Of a DNA stretch of 64,000 bases, positions 7,657-17,205 are shown piece after piece. The position numbers and the translations under genes are program-made. This DNA is from Nodularia spumigena CCY9414. GTDB lineage: Bacteria > Cyanobacteriota > Cyanobacteriia > Cyanobacteriales > Nostocaceae. Where the stretch lies: assembly GCF_000340565.2 (NCBI RefSeq), contig NZ_CP007203.1:1147964-1211963 (forward strand), given 5' to 3'. Numbering within the stretch: position 1 is the first letter of the stretch; each line of letters begins with the position of its first letter. Under the pieces are notes generated by a model that was given only the letters and a program-made list of their open reading frames with translations, was not told the DNA's origin and made no database searches.

Positions 7657-7934
7657 ATTAATTTTGTAACGAATTGTAGAGGTGGGATCTGTGGATTGCC
7701 AAGATTTCCTCTCTATTTTGCCAAGTACCAGAGGATTAAAACCTTTTCTGCTGGGATTTATTCTGTTTTCAGATTACCTTTGTTTGTCTTCGCTGGCATC
7801 AATTTTGCAACCATATATAAGAAATACTCTGGTCTGATGATAAGAAATACTCCGAATTTAACTGTGATTATGGTGAATGACACCCATTAGAATGTAATCT
7901 CGGCAATAGTATTTAGAGCAGGTTTATCCACCGC

Positions 7935-8669
7935 GTGAAGCTATTCATATACCACACTCCGGAATTGACTCCTACCGGCGAAACTCCAGACTGCGCGATC
8001 GTAGTTGATGTTTTGCGGGCTACTAGCACTATAGCGACTGTTTTGGCATCTGGTGGCGAAGCTGTGCAAGTCTTCAGCGATTTAGAACAATTGATTGCAG
8101 TTAGCGAAAAATGGCCACCGGAAAAACGACTCCGAGCTGGAGAACGCGGCGGTGCTAAAGTAACTGGCTTTGAATTGGGTAACTCTCCTCTTGACTGCAC
8201 ACGGGAAGTAGTTGAGGGGAGGCGTTTGTTCATCAGTACCACCAATGGAACTCGCGCCTTACAACGGATAGAACACTCCCCCAGTGTACTGGCCGCAGCT
8301 TTGATTAATCGGGCGGCGGTGGTGCAGTATCTCCTGGATAAACAACCAGAGACTGTGTGGATTGTCGGTTCTGGTTGGGAAGGCTCTTTTTCTTTAGAAG
8401 ATACAGTTTGTGCTGGGGCGATCGCTCATAGTCTTGTCGAGAAGTCCCAATTTTCTCAAGACGAATTAGCTGGTAACGATGAAGTAATTAGTGCGATCGC
8501 GCTTTACTCACACTGGCAAAATGACTTATTGGGATTATTCCACCAAGCCAGCCACGGCAAAAGATTACTACGTCTGGAATCCCACGAAGATTTAAAATAT
8601 TGCGCTCAAACCGATATTTTAGATGTCTTGCCCATACAGCAAGAACTGGGGGTGTTAAAAAGCCAGTAA
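7935..8669 (+). CDS. comB: 2-phosphosulfolactate phosphatase family protein
   Basis: The 244-aa protein matches the ComB family: [21 protein letters not shown] near the N-terminus, then [19 protein letters not shown] and STTNGTRAL. ComB removes phosphate from 2-phosphosulfolactate in coenzyme M synthesis of archaea. In cyanobacteria the family is widespread, but coenzyme M is not made and the true substrate is uncertain. The start is GTG at 7935, since the conserved N-terminus begins right there and no better ATG lies upstream. It is a single gene with no operon partner. Confidence 0.88.
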   Translation: MKLFIYHTPELTPTGETPDCAIVVDVLRATSTIATVLASGGEAVQVFSDLEQLIAVSEKWPPEKRLRAGERGGAKVTGFELGNSPLDCTREVVEGRRLFISTTNGTRALQRIEHSPSVLAAALINRAAVVQYLLDKQPETVWIVGSGWEGSFSLEDTVCAGAIAHSLVEKSQFSQDELAGNDEVISAIALYSHWQNDLLGLFHQASHGKRLLRLESHEDLKYCAQTDILDVLPIQQELGVLKSQ

Positions 8670-8736
8670 ATAAAAAATTCTTTTTCTGTTTGAAGATGCC
8701 CTTTTCTAGATTATAATCTGGAAAGGGGTATACTTG

Positions 8737-9510
8737 CTAAATATCGATTATCTCTAAATCTAAAAGTTTTTTTATAAAAGTTACAAAATTTCCAAGAGCA
8801 GGAACATTACTCAGAGTATTTTGGCTAATCCAGTTATTATCTTTAATACTCACTGTATTAGTCTTCCCTGGTTTCAAAACACTGACAACCGTAGCTATTA
8901 AAGCCTTCTTATCATCAAATGGTTTCCACTTGGGCTTATGTTCTCCATCAAACTCAGCTAAATATAAAGCCGCTTTTTCCATGTGTAAAGGATAAGCATA
9001 TTCTCCACAACTACAAAGAATATTTTCTAGTACACCTTTCTGTGAATTATCTGGCAGTACATAAATACCTGTTCGTGGATCACCTGGATCTACATTTCCT
9101 CCGACTGTGGGAAATCCAGGGAAATATACTTGGAAATCTTTGCTATATTTTTTAGCAATATTATTTGGTGAATCCTTATCAGCATCGGCAATAATTCCAA
9201 ATGCTTCAATTTGTTTTTGATACGGGGGATGACTGTGCAGAATGAGTGATAGATTTCGTGACAGGTTGCTTCCACCACCCGCATAGATAGCAACTGAGAG
9301 AGTATCTGTAAAAAAAATAGATGGCATATCTAACCTTTCATACAAATCCCCCCCTTTTTTAGGATAAATTGGTCTAAATTTTGCCCAAAATGAGTCTAAA
9401 TTAGATTCTTTACCATCAAATTTTTTGAAATTTAGCAGATTGAGAACCTTGCCAACAAATGCTGAATCATTGGGACCTTCAACGCCAATAAGAGCATGCT
9501 TCCGACTCAC
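8737..9510 (-). CDS. TOPRIM-fold protein (DUF3226-like), partner of the upstream ATPase
   Basis: The 257-aa protein begins IGVEGPNDSAFV, where Glu11 matches the TOPRIM catalytic glutamate. It later has IIADADKD, where Asp109 and Asp111 match the DxD motif. The layout is that of DUF3226/OLD-type TOPRIM nucleases or primase-like domains. Its start overlaps the stop of the ATPase gene by 4 bp (ATGA), so the two are translationally coupled. ATPase plus TOPRIM pairs include the PARIS, RloAB-like and two-protein OLD systems of phage defence. I infer such a role here. The family name was assigned by eye. Confidence 0.75.
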   Translation of the reverse strand: MSRKHALIGVEGPNDSAFVGKVLNLLNFKKFDGKESNLDSFWAKFRPIYPKKGGDLYERLDMPSIFFTDTLSVAIYAGGGSNLSRNLSLILHSHPPYQKQIEAFGIIADADKDSPNNIAKKYSKDFQVYFPGFPTVGGNVDPGDPRTGIYVLPDNSQKGVLENILCSCGEYAYPLHMEKAALYLAEFDGEHKPKWKPFDDKKALIATVVSVLKPGKTNTVSIKDNNWISQNTLSNVPALGNFVTFIKKLLDLEIIDI

Positions 9511-10688
9511 CAGCGAACCTCCTGTCCTAATTCCTCTCGAAGTATTTTGAGCATATTTCTATCCAGCCGCACTACATTAGTTTGTGAAGCATCAGGTTTT
9601 ATTCTATACACTACTAAGTCAGTTTCGGAAGTGTTTGCAACTAAGTCAGTTTCGGAAGTGTTTGCAACTAATAGCGCATCAATAACTTCAAGACTGTGAG
9701 TGGTTGCAAAAATTTGTACGTTCATTTTCCGAGACCAGTCAATCAACCACTTAAAGAAAAATTGCAGTGCTTCGGTATGAATTGCAGTTCCTAATTCATC
9801 AATTAGCAGAATTCCTTCTTTTACTCTGGGAAGCATTAAAGCCATTGATAGCAAACGAGAGACACCATCACCAAAAGCACTGATTGGTGCAATACCAGTT
9901 TGTTGATGCTTAATGTATATACTAGGATTACGTATTCTTTGACCTGGAGGAACTACAAGTTCAAGGTCAATAATTCCTGAGTCCATATACTGAAGTAATC
10001 TAATTACCTCAGACTTGAAATCTTGAAAAATTGCATCTGAAAGCAGCCGAATTTGAAAACGTTCCGCACGGTGGGAAAATGGGGTAATAGTAGCAACAGG
10101 TAATGCTAGGTTTTTTTGCCCTCGTTTGGGAATAAATCTATCATTTTCCCATATTTGAAACTTTTCGATAATCTCGTTTTGATTCTGAAACAAGTCTATT
10201 TGAACAGTAGCAGGAGTAACTCTTAGCTCTAACTCTGCACCTTGTCGGTTGCTAAAATCATCCTCAAGACTTTCATCTCTATCATTAATTTCTTCATCAC
10301 CAAGTGTTTCTTTAGATATCCATGTTCCTTCAAGTTCCTGGTAGGTTGCTTCTAATTTACTGACTGGGAAATCACCTGTACCAGATATCAATATCTGTCC
10401 TTGGTAACTCTGAGTGTGTTTTCCTTGTTTCTGTTGAGGAAATAACCATTTTAGAGCTTCCAACCTGGAACTACTACGATATAGACTGATTTCTCGTCGC
10501 AATGCTGTTGACAGCCACTCAGATAAATCTAGTGGACGACAGTACGTTGAAATTGCTTCCAGTACACTCGTTTTACCTGCGTTGTTAACTCCCACAAGGA
10601 TATTGATTTGTCCTGTATCCTTTAATTCCAGGTTCTGTAAACCTCGAAATTGGTGGATGGTTAAACTTTCAAGATTTCTCATAACCAA
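9507..10688 (-). CDS. OLD-like/AAA_15-type ATPase of a candidate defence operon
   Basis: The 393-aa protein starts with LESLTIHQFRGLQNLEL, the usual N-terminus of SMC/RecF-like OLD ATPases. Walker A is GVNNAGKT (33-40), Walker B is in GILLIDELGTAIH, and the H-loop is ATTHSLEV. Unlike single-chain OLD proteins it has no C-terminal TOPRIM domain, which is supplied by the overlapping downstream gene. A 9-residue tandem duplication (SETDLVANT twice) sits near the C-terminus and comes from a perfect 27-bp repeat at 9613-9666. The start could be M1 or M3. The likely role is phage or plasmid sensing with activation of the TOPRIM effector, by inference from family and operon. Confidence 0.82.
   Translation of the reverse strand: MVMRNLESLTIHQFRGLQNLELKDTGQINILVGVNNAGKTSVLEAISTYCRPLDLSEWLSTALRREISLYRSSSRLEALKWLFPQQKQGKHTQSYQGQILISGTGDFPVSKLEATYQELEGTWISKETLGDEEINDRDESLEDDFSNRQGAELELRVTPATVQIDLFQNQNEIIEKFQIWENDRFIPKRGQKNLALPVATITPFSHRAERFQIRLLSDAIFQDFKSEVIRLLQYMDSGIIDLELVVPPGQRIRNPSIYIKHQQTGIAPISAFGDGVSRLLSMALMLPRVKEGILLIDELGTAIHTEALQFFFKWLIDWSRKMNVQIFATTHSLEVIDALLVANTSETDLVANTSETDLVVYRIKPDASQTNVVRLDRNMLKILREELGQEVRW
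9613..9666. repeat. Perfect 27-bp tandem duplication inside the ATPase gene
   Basis: The 27-bp unit occurs at 9613-9639 and again at 9640-9666 without a mismatch and keeps the reading frame, adding nine residues. It looks like a recent slippage or unequal-exchange event. Confidence 0.95.
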
Positions 10689-10828
10689 ACTAAACCTAAG
10701 TTGTAGCCATTCGATTTTATCTAACTGATACTTTTATTTTTCAGTTTCAATCCAATCTTTAAATATAACTTTTTTATTGGCACATTATATTTTTGAACTG
10801 AAACAGCTTTTAATTTATATATACCCAT

Positions 10829-10858
10829 AAAAAAATCCCCTAGTATGACTACCAGGGG
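10829..10858 (-). terminator. Terminator of clpC
   Basis: On the minus strand CCCCTGGT pairs with ACTAGGGG through 8 pairs, one of them G-U, followed by ATTTTTTT. It lies 35 bp after the clpC stop codon. Confidence 0.85.
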
Positions 10859-10892
10859 TAAAGGTTTGTAATTCAGTTACTTGGGGGAAATA

Positions 10893-13346
10893 CTAGCCAG
10901 CATTAGCTAAGAGTAACTCTCGCTTTTCTGAGCCATGTATTGTTACCTGATTGTCATCATCAATATCCGCAATGGCTGTAACTCCCTCGGTGACTTGACC
11001 AGAAAGCATTGCTTCAGCCAGAGGGTCTTCTAACAAGCGCATAATTGCTCGGCGTAACGGTCTCGCACCGTAACTGGGGTTATAGCCTTCTTCCACTACA
11101 CGCTCTTTAAAGCGTTCTGTAACTTCTAAAGTGATGCCTTTTTCAGTCAAGCGGCTAGCAATTTCGCGGAGCATAATATCAGCAATTTGCTTGACTTCAT
11201 CTTTAGCAAGTTGGGTGAAGACGATAATATCATCCAAGCGGTTGAGAAATTCCGGACGGAAGTAAGCTTTCAGTTCTTCATTCACTAAGGTACGAATGCG
11301 GTTATAGCTTGCATCGGCCGCAGTCTCAAAGTCAAAGCCTAAACCACCACCACCTTTTTCAATTACCTTAGAACCAATGTTGGAAGTCAGAATAATTAGG
11401 GTGTTCTTGAAGTCCACTTTCCGACCTTTCGCATCGGTGAGGTGTCCGTCATCTAAGAGTTGCAGCAGCATATTAAATACGTCAGGATGCGCTTTTTCGA
11501 TTTCGTCGAAGAGAATCACTGAGTATGGTTTGCGGCGCACGGCTTCTGTTAGTTGTCCGCCATCGTCGTATCCTACGTAACCAGGAGGTGAACCAATCAG
11601 CTTGGAAACTGTATGTCCTTCCATGTACTCGGACATATCTAGGCGAATCATCGCTTCTTCACTGCTAAAGAAGTAAGATGCCAAAGATTTTGCTAACTCT
11701 GTTTTACCAACTCCGGTAGGTCCAGAGAAAATAAAACTAGCAATGGGACGATTGGGATTTTTTAACCCGACTCTGGCGCGACGAATGGCGCGAGATACGG
11801 CTGTAACTGCTTGTTCTTGACCAATTAACCGCTCGTGGAGTGTGTCTTCTAGGTGCAGCAGCAACTCTGACTCTGATTCGGTGAGTTTGTTGACTGGTAC
11901 TCCTGTCCAAGAGGCGACAATTTGAGCAATGTCTTCCTCATCGACGATGGGTGACTTGACAAAATCCTCATTTTGTGCTTCAGCTTGCAGATCGGCTTCG
12001 AGTTTCATTTCCTCGTCGCGCAGTTCTCCAGCTTTGCCAAAATTCTGGACTCTGACTGCTTCCTGTTTGGCTTTACTCACACCGACTAATTGCTTCTTGA
12101 GTTCTTTATTAGTCGAAATCCGCGAGTTCCGCAGGCGCACACGAGAACCAGCTTCATCAATTAGGTCAATTGCTTTATCTGGTAAAAAGCGATCGCTAAT
12201 ATAACGGTCTGACAGCTCGGCGGCTGCGAGTACAGCTTGATCAGAAATATGGACTTTGTGGTGCTGCTCATAAGCTCCGCGCAATCCGTAGAGAATTTCC
12301 ACAGTTTCTTCTACTGATGGTTCCCCGATCAGAATTGATTGGAAACGACGCTCTAAAGCCGCATCACGCTCAATATGCTGACGATATTCATTCAGAGTGG
12401 TTGCACCAATACACTGGAGTTCACCGCGTGCTAAGGCAGGTTTGAGGATATTGGCTGCATCTAAACCGCCTTCTGTACCACCCGCACCAACTAAGGTGTG
12501 AACTTCGTCAATCACCAGAATGATATTGCCAGCAGAACGAACTTCTTCGACAATTTTCTTCAGGCGTTCTTCAAAGTCACCACGAAAACGGGTTCCAGAT
12601 ACTACCATGCCCATATCAAGACTGATAACTTGCTTATCTAGCAAGATTTCCGGTGCATCTTGATTGACAATGCGTTGAGCTAGACCTTCGGCGATCGCAG
12701 TTTTCCCAACTCCTGGTTCACCAATCAATACAGGATTATTCTTTGTCCGACGACCGAGAATTTGGATGGTACGCTCAATTTCTTTGGCTCGACCAACTAC
12801 AGGGTCAAGCTTGCCTTCCTGAGCTAATTTAGTCAGATTTCTGCCAAATTCCTCTAGAGTCACGCTTTGGCTGCGCTTGGAGCTACTACCTGTACTCGCA
12901 AAAACAGTTCCACCTTCACCCAAACGGCGGATGACGTTTGTGCGGACGTTCTTAAGGTCAACCCCTAGATTTTGGAGGACTTTGGCGGCGACACCTTCAC
13001 CAGCCTCGGTTAATCCTAAGAGTAAGTGTTCAGTGTTGATGTAGTTATGTCCCAGACTGTTGGCTTCTCGAAAGGATTGCTCGAATAAGCTTTTCACCTT
13101 GGGAGTAAAAGGAATTTCTGGTGGTACAAAGCCAGAACCTCTACCGATAATTTTTTCGACTTCGCGGCGTGCTTCCTTGAGAGTTACACCCAATTCGGCC
13201 AGTACTTTAGCAGCAACCCCAGTCCCTTCTCCAATTAGTCCCAGGAGAATTTGCTCAGTTCCTACGAAATTGTGTCCTAGGCGGCGTGCTTCCTCCTGGG
13301 CTAACATAATTACTTTAATGGCTTCGGAAGTGAAGTGTTCAAACAT
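10893..13346 (-). CDS. clpC: ATP-dependent Clp protease ATP-binding subunit ClpC
   Basis: The 817-aa Hsp100 unfoldase has the full domain set. Two Clp_N repeats occupy 1-145, the AAA1 domain has Walker A GEPGVGKT at 209-216 and Walker B ILVIDE at 276-281, and a UVR segment lies at about 429-450. The AAA2 domain has Walker A GPTGVGKT at 542-549, followed by the C-terminal D2-small domain. The UVR segment and the tripeptide VGF-like loop (GLGFDF) identify ClpC rather than ClpB. It feeds substrates into ClpP/ClpR and is essential in cyanobacteria, and its plastid counterpart acts in the stromal protease and import motor. It is a single-gene unit with its own terminator. Confidence 0.97.
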   Translation of the reverse strand: MFEHFTSEAIKVIMLAQEEARRLGHNFVGTEQILLGLIGEGTGVAAKVLAELGVTLKEARREVEKIIGRGSGFVPPEIPFTPKVKSLFEQSFREANSLGHNYINTEHLLLGLTEAGEGVAAKVLQNLGVDLKNVRTNVIRRLGEGGTVFASTGSSSKRSQSVTLEEFGRNLTKLAQEGKLDPVVGRAKEIERTIQILGRRTKNNPVLIGEPGVGKTAIAEGLAQRIVNQDAPEILLDKQVISLDMGMVVSGTRFRGDFEERLKKIVEEVRSAGNIILVIDEVHTLVGAGGTEGGLDAANILKPALARGELQCIGATTLNEYRQHIERDAALERRFQSILIGEPSVEETVEILYGLRGAYEQHHKVHISDQAVLAAAELSDRYISDRFLPDKAIDLIDEAGSRVRLRNSRISTNKELKKQLVGVSKAKQEAVRVQNFGKAGELRDEEMKLEADLQAEAQNEDFVKSPIVDEEDIAQIVASWTGVPVNKLTESESELLLHLEDTLHERLIGQEQAVTAVSRAIRRARVGLKNPNRPIASFIFSGPTGVGKTELAKSLASYFFSSEEAMIRLDMSEYMEGHTVSKLIGSPPGYVGYDDGGQLTEAVRRKPYSVILFDEIEKAHPDVFNMLLQLLDDGHLTDAKGRKVDFKNTLIILTSNIGSKVIEKGGGGLGFDFETAADASYNRIRTLVNEELKAYFRPEFLNRLDDIIVFTQLAKDEVKQIADIMLREIASRLTEKGITLEVTERFKERVVEEGYNPSYGARPLRRAIMRLLEDPLAEAMLSGQVTEGVTAIADIDDDNQVTIHGSEKRELLLANAG

Positions 13347-13579
13347 AGTGGGTTCTTGCTCCCTTGCTGCTTTGGGCGTTGGGTGAGCTAAATATTCACC
13401 CTCATTTAAACTTTTTTGTATTTTCTTAAAGATAATGTATCTTTATTTAAAGTTACATGGCAGTGGTGAGAGCCGTATGAGGTGGGGTGTGGTTGCCGTC
13501 ATGATTAATTATGGCGGTATAGAAAGACTATTAAATCTCGATTTGGGATGAAGTAATAATCCAACTATAGGTATAAATC

Positions 13580-13876
13580 ATGTCTGAATTACACGCAAAT
13601 AAAGACCAACAACATCCCCTCTATAACCGCGATCGCTCCTCTATTAATATTTTACTCGCTCAAGAGGCAACGGAGTACAATTTAGCCGAATTAGCTAGAT
13701 TAAGAATTCGTTATCAAGGCTTTCCAGGGGCGAGGGACATCCAAAAAGACCTGGATCAAATCTTGCAGCAGTGGGGTTTGACAGAAGCCGAACTTTTGGA
13801 AAAAACTCGCCAAATGCACAATATAGGCGGAATTTATCAAAGTCGCGGCAAAAAAGAAGAGCAAGATTGGAATTAG
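13580..13876 (+). CDS. DUF3288 family protein
   Basis: The 98-aa soluble protein carries the patterns KDQQHPLYNRDR and YNLAELARLRIRYQGFPGARDIQKDL that I associate with cyanobacterial DUF3288. No enzymatic motif or membrane helix is visible. It is preceded by about 230 bp of AT-rich DNA shared with the divergent clpC promoter region. Function unknown. Confidence 0.82.
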   Translation: MSELHANKDQQHPLYNRDRSSINILLAQEATEYNLAELARLRIRYQGFPGARDIQKDLDQILQQWGLTEAELLEKTRQMHNIGGIYQSRGKKEEQDWN

Positions 13877-13955
13877 TCGTTGGTCATTGGTCATTGGTCA
13901 TTGGTCATTAAAGATATCTGAGAATGTAGAGACGTTCTATGGAACTTCTCTACAA
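13877..13955. repeat. Heptamer repeats and a GTAGAGACGTT palindrome
   Basis: TCATTGG heptamers (13879-13908) are followed by an imperfect palindrome at 13926-13952 (TAGAGACGTTC with GAACTTCTCTA). The palindrome belongs to a family also seen at 22925-22951 and 42897-42925. Confidence 0.75.
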
Positions 13956-13991
13956 GGGTTCACCGAAGGGTCGAATTCAACCTTATTCATT

Positions 13992-15476
13992 TTATTCATT
14001 GACCTTTCTTTCTTCTCCATATTTCCGCAGCTGCTGTAGTAGCTTGTCTTGGGATGAGTCGGGGATGGCTGGATTAACGATTGGTTGGGGGTTGGGTTCA
14101 AAAATAGCAACAGCAGCAGGTGTGGGTTTAATATTCAGCGCCTGTTGCTTTGGTGGGTTTGGAGTGGGAAGCTCAATTTTAGGTGTACTAACAGGAGGCT
14201 GTTTAACAAATGGTTTCTTTACAGGAAGCTGTTTAACACCAGGTTTGCTCACGGCTATTTTGAGTGAGTCTAAAGTAGCAGCTACCTTGACATCTTGCTG
14301 CATCTGTTCTGTAGAAGACACTAAACCACTTAAACCATTGACCAATTGCAGCAGATTTTGCCGGAAAGCTGGATCACCTGTCAATTCGTCTAAATCAGAG
14401 GTAATTTTTTGGGTATTTTCAAAAGTTACCCTGGCTGAATCTAAGGTTTGCTGCATTAGCACTAGATTCTGAGGATCATTTAAAGTTTTAGACGCGTCGC
14501 GTAAGTTGGCTGAGGCTTGGGCTGCATTTGCGGAAAGACTTTCTAAATTGTTGAGTAATTCGCCTTGGGTGAGTTGATTAACCGCAGGTGATAGGCTACT
14601 GACTGTCACCCGGAGTTGGTTGCTAGTTTCGGTAATATTATTTAAAGCCCCAACTAAAGAACTCCGGTTGCTGGTGACGAGTTCATCTAGGTTACTCAAC
14701 AAGCGACTAGCTTGATTGGCTGTGGCACTAAATTCACTTGCTGTCGCCCCTAATTGGTCTACTGTTTTAGTGGCGGATACAGTAAGTTTATTTGTGGATT
14801 GTTGTACTGAATTAGCGGTGGTGGAAAATGTCCCTAGTTGTTGTTGAAAGCTTTTGCTCAAAACTTGGAAATCCTGAGTCAGGGATGCAACTCCAGTGGC
14901 TGCTGCTGTTGAGCTTTCTAAAAGTCGATTTAGGTTTTGGTAAAATGCTGGATCATTGTATGTAGTGGCTAAATTAGTTGAGGTGCGAATCAGTTCATCA
15001 ATGCTGATGCCAATTTCACCTGTTAACCGAGAACCATTACACACTATCAGACTGTCATCACAATTATTATCTAGGGGTTTAGCGATCGCCCCAACCGGTA
15101 TAGATGTTTTAGGTGTAATATCGATAATACTTTCACTAATTAATCCGCTCTGATTAGCTTCAATTACTGCATCGCGGGAAATCATCAGGTCAGCTGGAGC
15201 AATTTCAATTTCCACCTCTACGGCATTTGAACCTGCTTTCAGTTTAGAAATATTGCCTACTTTCACACCCCGATAGCGAACCGGTGCGCCTCTTTGCATA
15301 CCTCCAGCATTAGCAAATTCCACTATGAATTTGTATGAATTAGTGCCTGCGGTAAATCTATTTAACCAGAGGACAATCATCACAAATGCTCCCAAACCCA
15401 CGAGTATGAGCAACCCCACTGAGCCTTCTCTCAATGTGCGCTTAGACGCAAAGCTGTTTGTTATGATATCTCGCAT
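13992..15476 (-). CDS. MlaD/TGD2-like MCE-domain lipid transport protein
   Basis: The 494-aa protein has one N-terminal membrane anchor (VGLLILVGLGAFVMIVLWL, about 20-38). A single MCE/MlaD domain follows (YKFIVEFANAGGMQRGAPVRYRGVKVG, about 48-120). A long helical region rich in Ser, Thr, Asn and Gln lies at 160-400, and the tail is Pro- and Lys-rich. MCE proteins form hexameric tunnels that carry phospholipids between membranes. The cyanobacterial/plastid version works with a TGD3/MlaF-type ATPase, which is the gene at 17206-17988 on the same strand. The iscB element now lies between the two genes. The tail is a poorly conserved region and may sit in the periplasm. Confidence 0.9.
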   Translation of the reverse strand: MRDIITNSFASKRTLREGSVGLLILVGLGAFVMIVLWLNRFTAGTNSYKFIVEFANAGGMQRGAPVRYRGVKVGNISKLKAGSNAVEVEIEIAPADLMISRDAVIEANQSGLISESIIDITPKTSIPVGAIAKPLDNNCDDSLIVCNGSRLTGEIGISIDELIRTSTNLATTYNDPAFYQNLNRLLESSTAAATGVASLTQDFQVLSKSFQQQLGTFSTTANSVQQSTNKLTVSATKTVDQLGATASEFSATANQASRLLSNLDELVTSNRSSLVGALNNITETSNQLRVTVSSLSPAVNQLTQGELLNNLESLSANAAQASANLRDASKTLNDPQNLVLMQQTLDSARVTFENTQKITSDLDELTGDPAFRQNLLQLVNGLSGLVSSTEQMQQDVKVAATLDSLKIAVSKPGVKQLPVKKPFVKQPPVSTPKIELPTPNPPKQQALNIKPTPAAVAIFEPNPQPIVNPAIPDSSQDKLLQQLRKYGEERKVNE

Positions 15477-15565
15477 ATGATTTATTTCTCCATCGACCTA
15501 GTACAGCACGGCGTAAATAAAGCAACCCTACGGGTTCTCCAGTCTTTGCATTTAATCTCATAAAA

Positions 15566-15610
15566 TTGTAGTTGTCCGTAGTCAACCGTAGCTATACCCG
15601 TCACTACAAT
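15566..15610 (-). repeat. Hairpin at the 3' end of iscB (probable right end of the element)
   Basis: An 8-bp perfect inverted repeat, ATTGTAGT at 15566-15573 and ACTACAAT at 15603-15610, encloses the iscB stop codon. IS200/IS605-type elements end in subterminal hairpins recognised by the single-strand transposase TnpA, so this may be the right-end hairpin. The exact element end is not proven, since the 3' side of copy 1 is outside the window. Confidence 0.5.
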
Positions 15611-16859
15611 GAACCTTAGTAATATCTTTCATTGTTGAAAATTCAACTCTAAAACCATTGATAACAATCTCACATCCGTTTTTTGTGGGAGTTTTAACAC
15701 GACTTACATACTTTCCAGAAGTTATGTTTTTACGATCTTTGTGCAAAGTAGCCTTAACAAAATCTCCTGTAGAAACATGAGTGAATATTTTTTTAGGCTC
15801 AGTGCAAGGAAAACCAAATTTATTGATCCTACAGAATCTTCTGCAACTATGCCCCGTGCTTTTTACTGTTAAAATTTTTGTTGTCAGTATTTTGAGAGTT
15901 TCAACTTTTCCTACACAAGCAGCATCAATCCAATGAGTTTTAGGCAATCCTAAACGAGTTCTATTAAACTTAGTTAAACCTCCTGAACCTGTTGTTATAG
16001 GTAATCCAGTTTCTTTTAACTTATTAAATAAAGCCCATCTCGTTGAATTTACAGCAGACGCATCTTTTAGTGGACGCTTGGCTTGGGATAAAATTTGCTT
16101 CAACAACTCAGGCTTTTTTGCTAAAAACTTCTCAATATCTTGAGTACCTTTTTTGATATTGCATTTCTCACAAGCTAGACACAAATTAGAAATTCTATTA
16201 GTTCCTCCTTTGGCTTTTGGTTTAATATGCTCAACTTGTAAAGGGACATTTTCCGCAGTACAGTATGCACATTTTCTATTCCATTTATTCAAAAGATATT
16301 CACGGACTTCATACCCTTGTAACTCTCCCTGTTGATACTCAAAGCCTGATATCTCCGGGTTTTCTAGCTGCTGTAGGTCAAACCTAGCAAGCTCTTGAAC
16401 TATGTCAGTTATTGGGGCAAAATTACATAATCTTTTAACCCAAGTGTTAATAGTTAAAACTCTATGGCTTAAAGAAGGTGCTAACCAACCTTGAGGTTTA
16501 GTGCGGTTAAGAAATCTAGCTTGACGATAACGAGTATGTCTAGAACGTCTTCCTCGCCTTACTCCTTTTCGAGTTTCTAGGCTTTCTTTAATAGCTAAAC
16601 CTCTGTGTTGTAATTCCATACCCCAGATGACTTTATTATTTTGAACTAACGCAAAACCTGTAGTTTTACTCCCTGGATCTATTTTTAATTCAATCGGTTG
16701 AGTTGGAACTTCAGATTTAGGTTCTTTCAAAATTATGGTAAATGGAAATCTTCTAAATACAGCAGCTTTTTGTTGATTTAATAAAAAACGTGCATCTCCT
16801 GGATGAATTGGAGTAAGTGGTTTTTTGTTGGTATCAAGAACTAGAACAAAATTAGACAT
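15582..16859 (-). CDS. iscB: IscB RNA-guided HNH/RuvC endonuclease, copy 2 (complete)
   Basis: The 425-aa protein has the complete IscB architecture. It has an N-terminal PLMP-like segment (about 10-50), RuvC-I with Asp61 in KIDPGSKTTG, and a bridge helix rich in Arg (95-120). RuvC-II lies around Glu156 in IVQELARFD. The HNH domain (193-240) has two CxxC pairs (197/200 and 230/233) and catalytic His211 in VEHIKPKAKGGTNR. RuvC-III is HWIDA with Asp312, followed by a C-terminal target-interaction region. All catalytic residues are present, so it should be an active nuclease guided by an omega RNA from its leader. No TnpA transposase gene is adjacent. Databases often mislabel such genes as HNH endonuclease or RRXRR protein. 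Confidence 0.95.
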   Translation of the reverse strand: MSNFVLVLDTNKKPLTPIHPGDARFLLNQQKAAVFRRFPFTIILKEPKSEVPTQPIELKIDPGSKTTGFALVQNNKVIWGMELQHRGLAIKESLETRKGVRRGRRSRHTRYRQARFLNRTKPQGWLAPSLSHRVLTINTWVKRLCNFAPITDIVQELARFDLQQLENPEISGFEYQQGELQGYEVREYLLNKWNRKCAYCTAENVPLQVEHIKPKAKGGTNRISNLCLACEKCNIKKGTQDIEKFLAKKPELLKQILSQAKRPLKDASAVNSTRWALFNKLKETGLPITTGSGGLTKFNRTRLGLPKTHWIDAACVGKVETLKILTTKILTVKSTGHSCRRFCRINKFGFPCTEPKKIFTHVSTGDFVKATLHKDRKNITSGKYVSRVKTPTKNGCEIVINGFRVEFSTMKDITKVHCSDGYSYG

Positions 16860-17070
16860 TTAAATTTCACCTTTTCAGGGTAATGTTTGCTTCAACCTTG
16901 TTATCTGAGCTTGTTATGCTAAATACACTATCCTTGCGGATTGTTTAATAAGTAGCAACATGGCAGGGGACTAGCGAATCCCAAGGTGTTATGACCTAGA
17001 TAACGTTTACTCATGTTTTGAGTGGTTTGGTTCACATAAACTACAGATTACTCCGTTTATTTATGCTCTC
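16860..17070 (-). ncRNA. Predicted omega RNA (HEARO-type) leader of iscB copy 2
   Basis: This leader looks identical over 211 nt to the leader of copy 1 (511-721), including the 7-bp long-range helix. It lies directly upstream of the iscB ATG. Homology ends at 17070, so the guide part of the RNA would come from the DNA beyond it (17071 onward), a repeat-rich spacer of the mlaF-mlaD operon. Confidence 0.7.
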
Positions 17071-17205
17071 GCCTATTGTTCGCGTAGCGTCTCGTAGAGG
17101 GGGAAACCCTCCCACAGGGCTAGTTCACCTTTAAAATCCTTCAAAAGCCTGTGTTATGAGTTTTTTGACTTTTGACTTTTGACTTTTGACTTTCGCCTTG
17201 CGGTA
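17071..17205. repeat. Palindromic and TTTTGAC heptamer repeats after mlaF
   Basis: A GC-rich repeat (CGCGTAGCGTCTCGTAGAGG at about 17081-17100), common in Nostoc-type genomes, is followed by TTTTGAC heptamers at 17162-17194. These belong to the old mlaF-mlaD spacer. The first bases next to 17070 are the predicted guide source of iscB copy 2. Confidence 0.7.

Larger units (their letters stand above)
15560..17070 (-). mobile_element. iscB-carrying IS200/IS605-like element inserted between mlaF and mlaD
   Basis: The left end at 17070 is fixed by loss of identity with copy 1. The right end is placed near the hairpin downstream of iscB at 15566-15610 and is approximate. The element contains only the omega RNA leader and iscB. 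It lies in the same orientation as mlaF and mlaD, so iscB may be read from the mlaF promoter. No target-site duplication is expected for this class. Confidence 0.75.

Noticed and set aside
7660-7685. BlaI operator
   Set aside because: TGTAACGAATTGTA is not a good inverted repeat of the TACA/TGTA type, and a single weak match is not enough.
13939-14472. Plus-strand frame of 177 aa opposite the MlaD-like gene
   Set aside because: It is antisense to the Ser/Thr/Pro-rich tail of the MCE protein, has Cys/Ser/Phe-rich composition and no motif.
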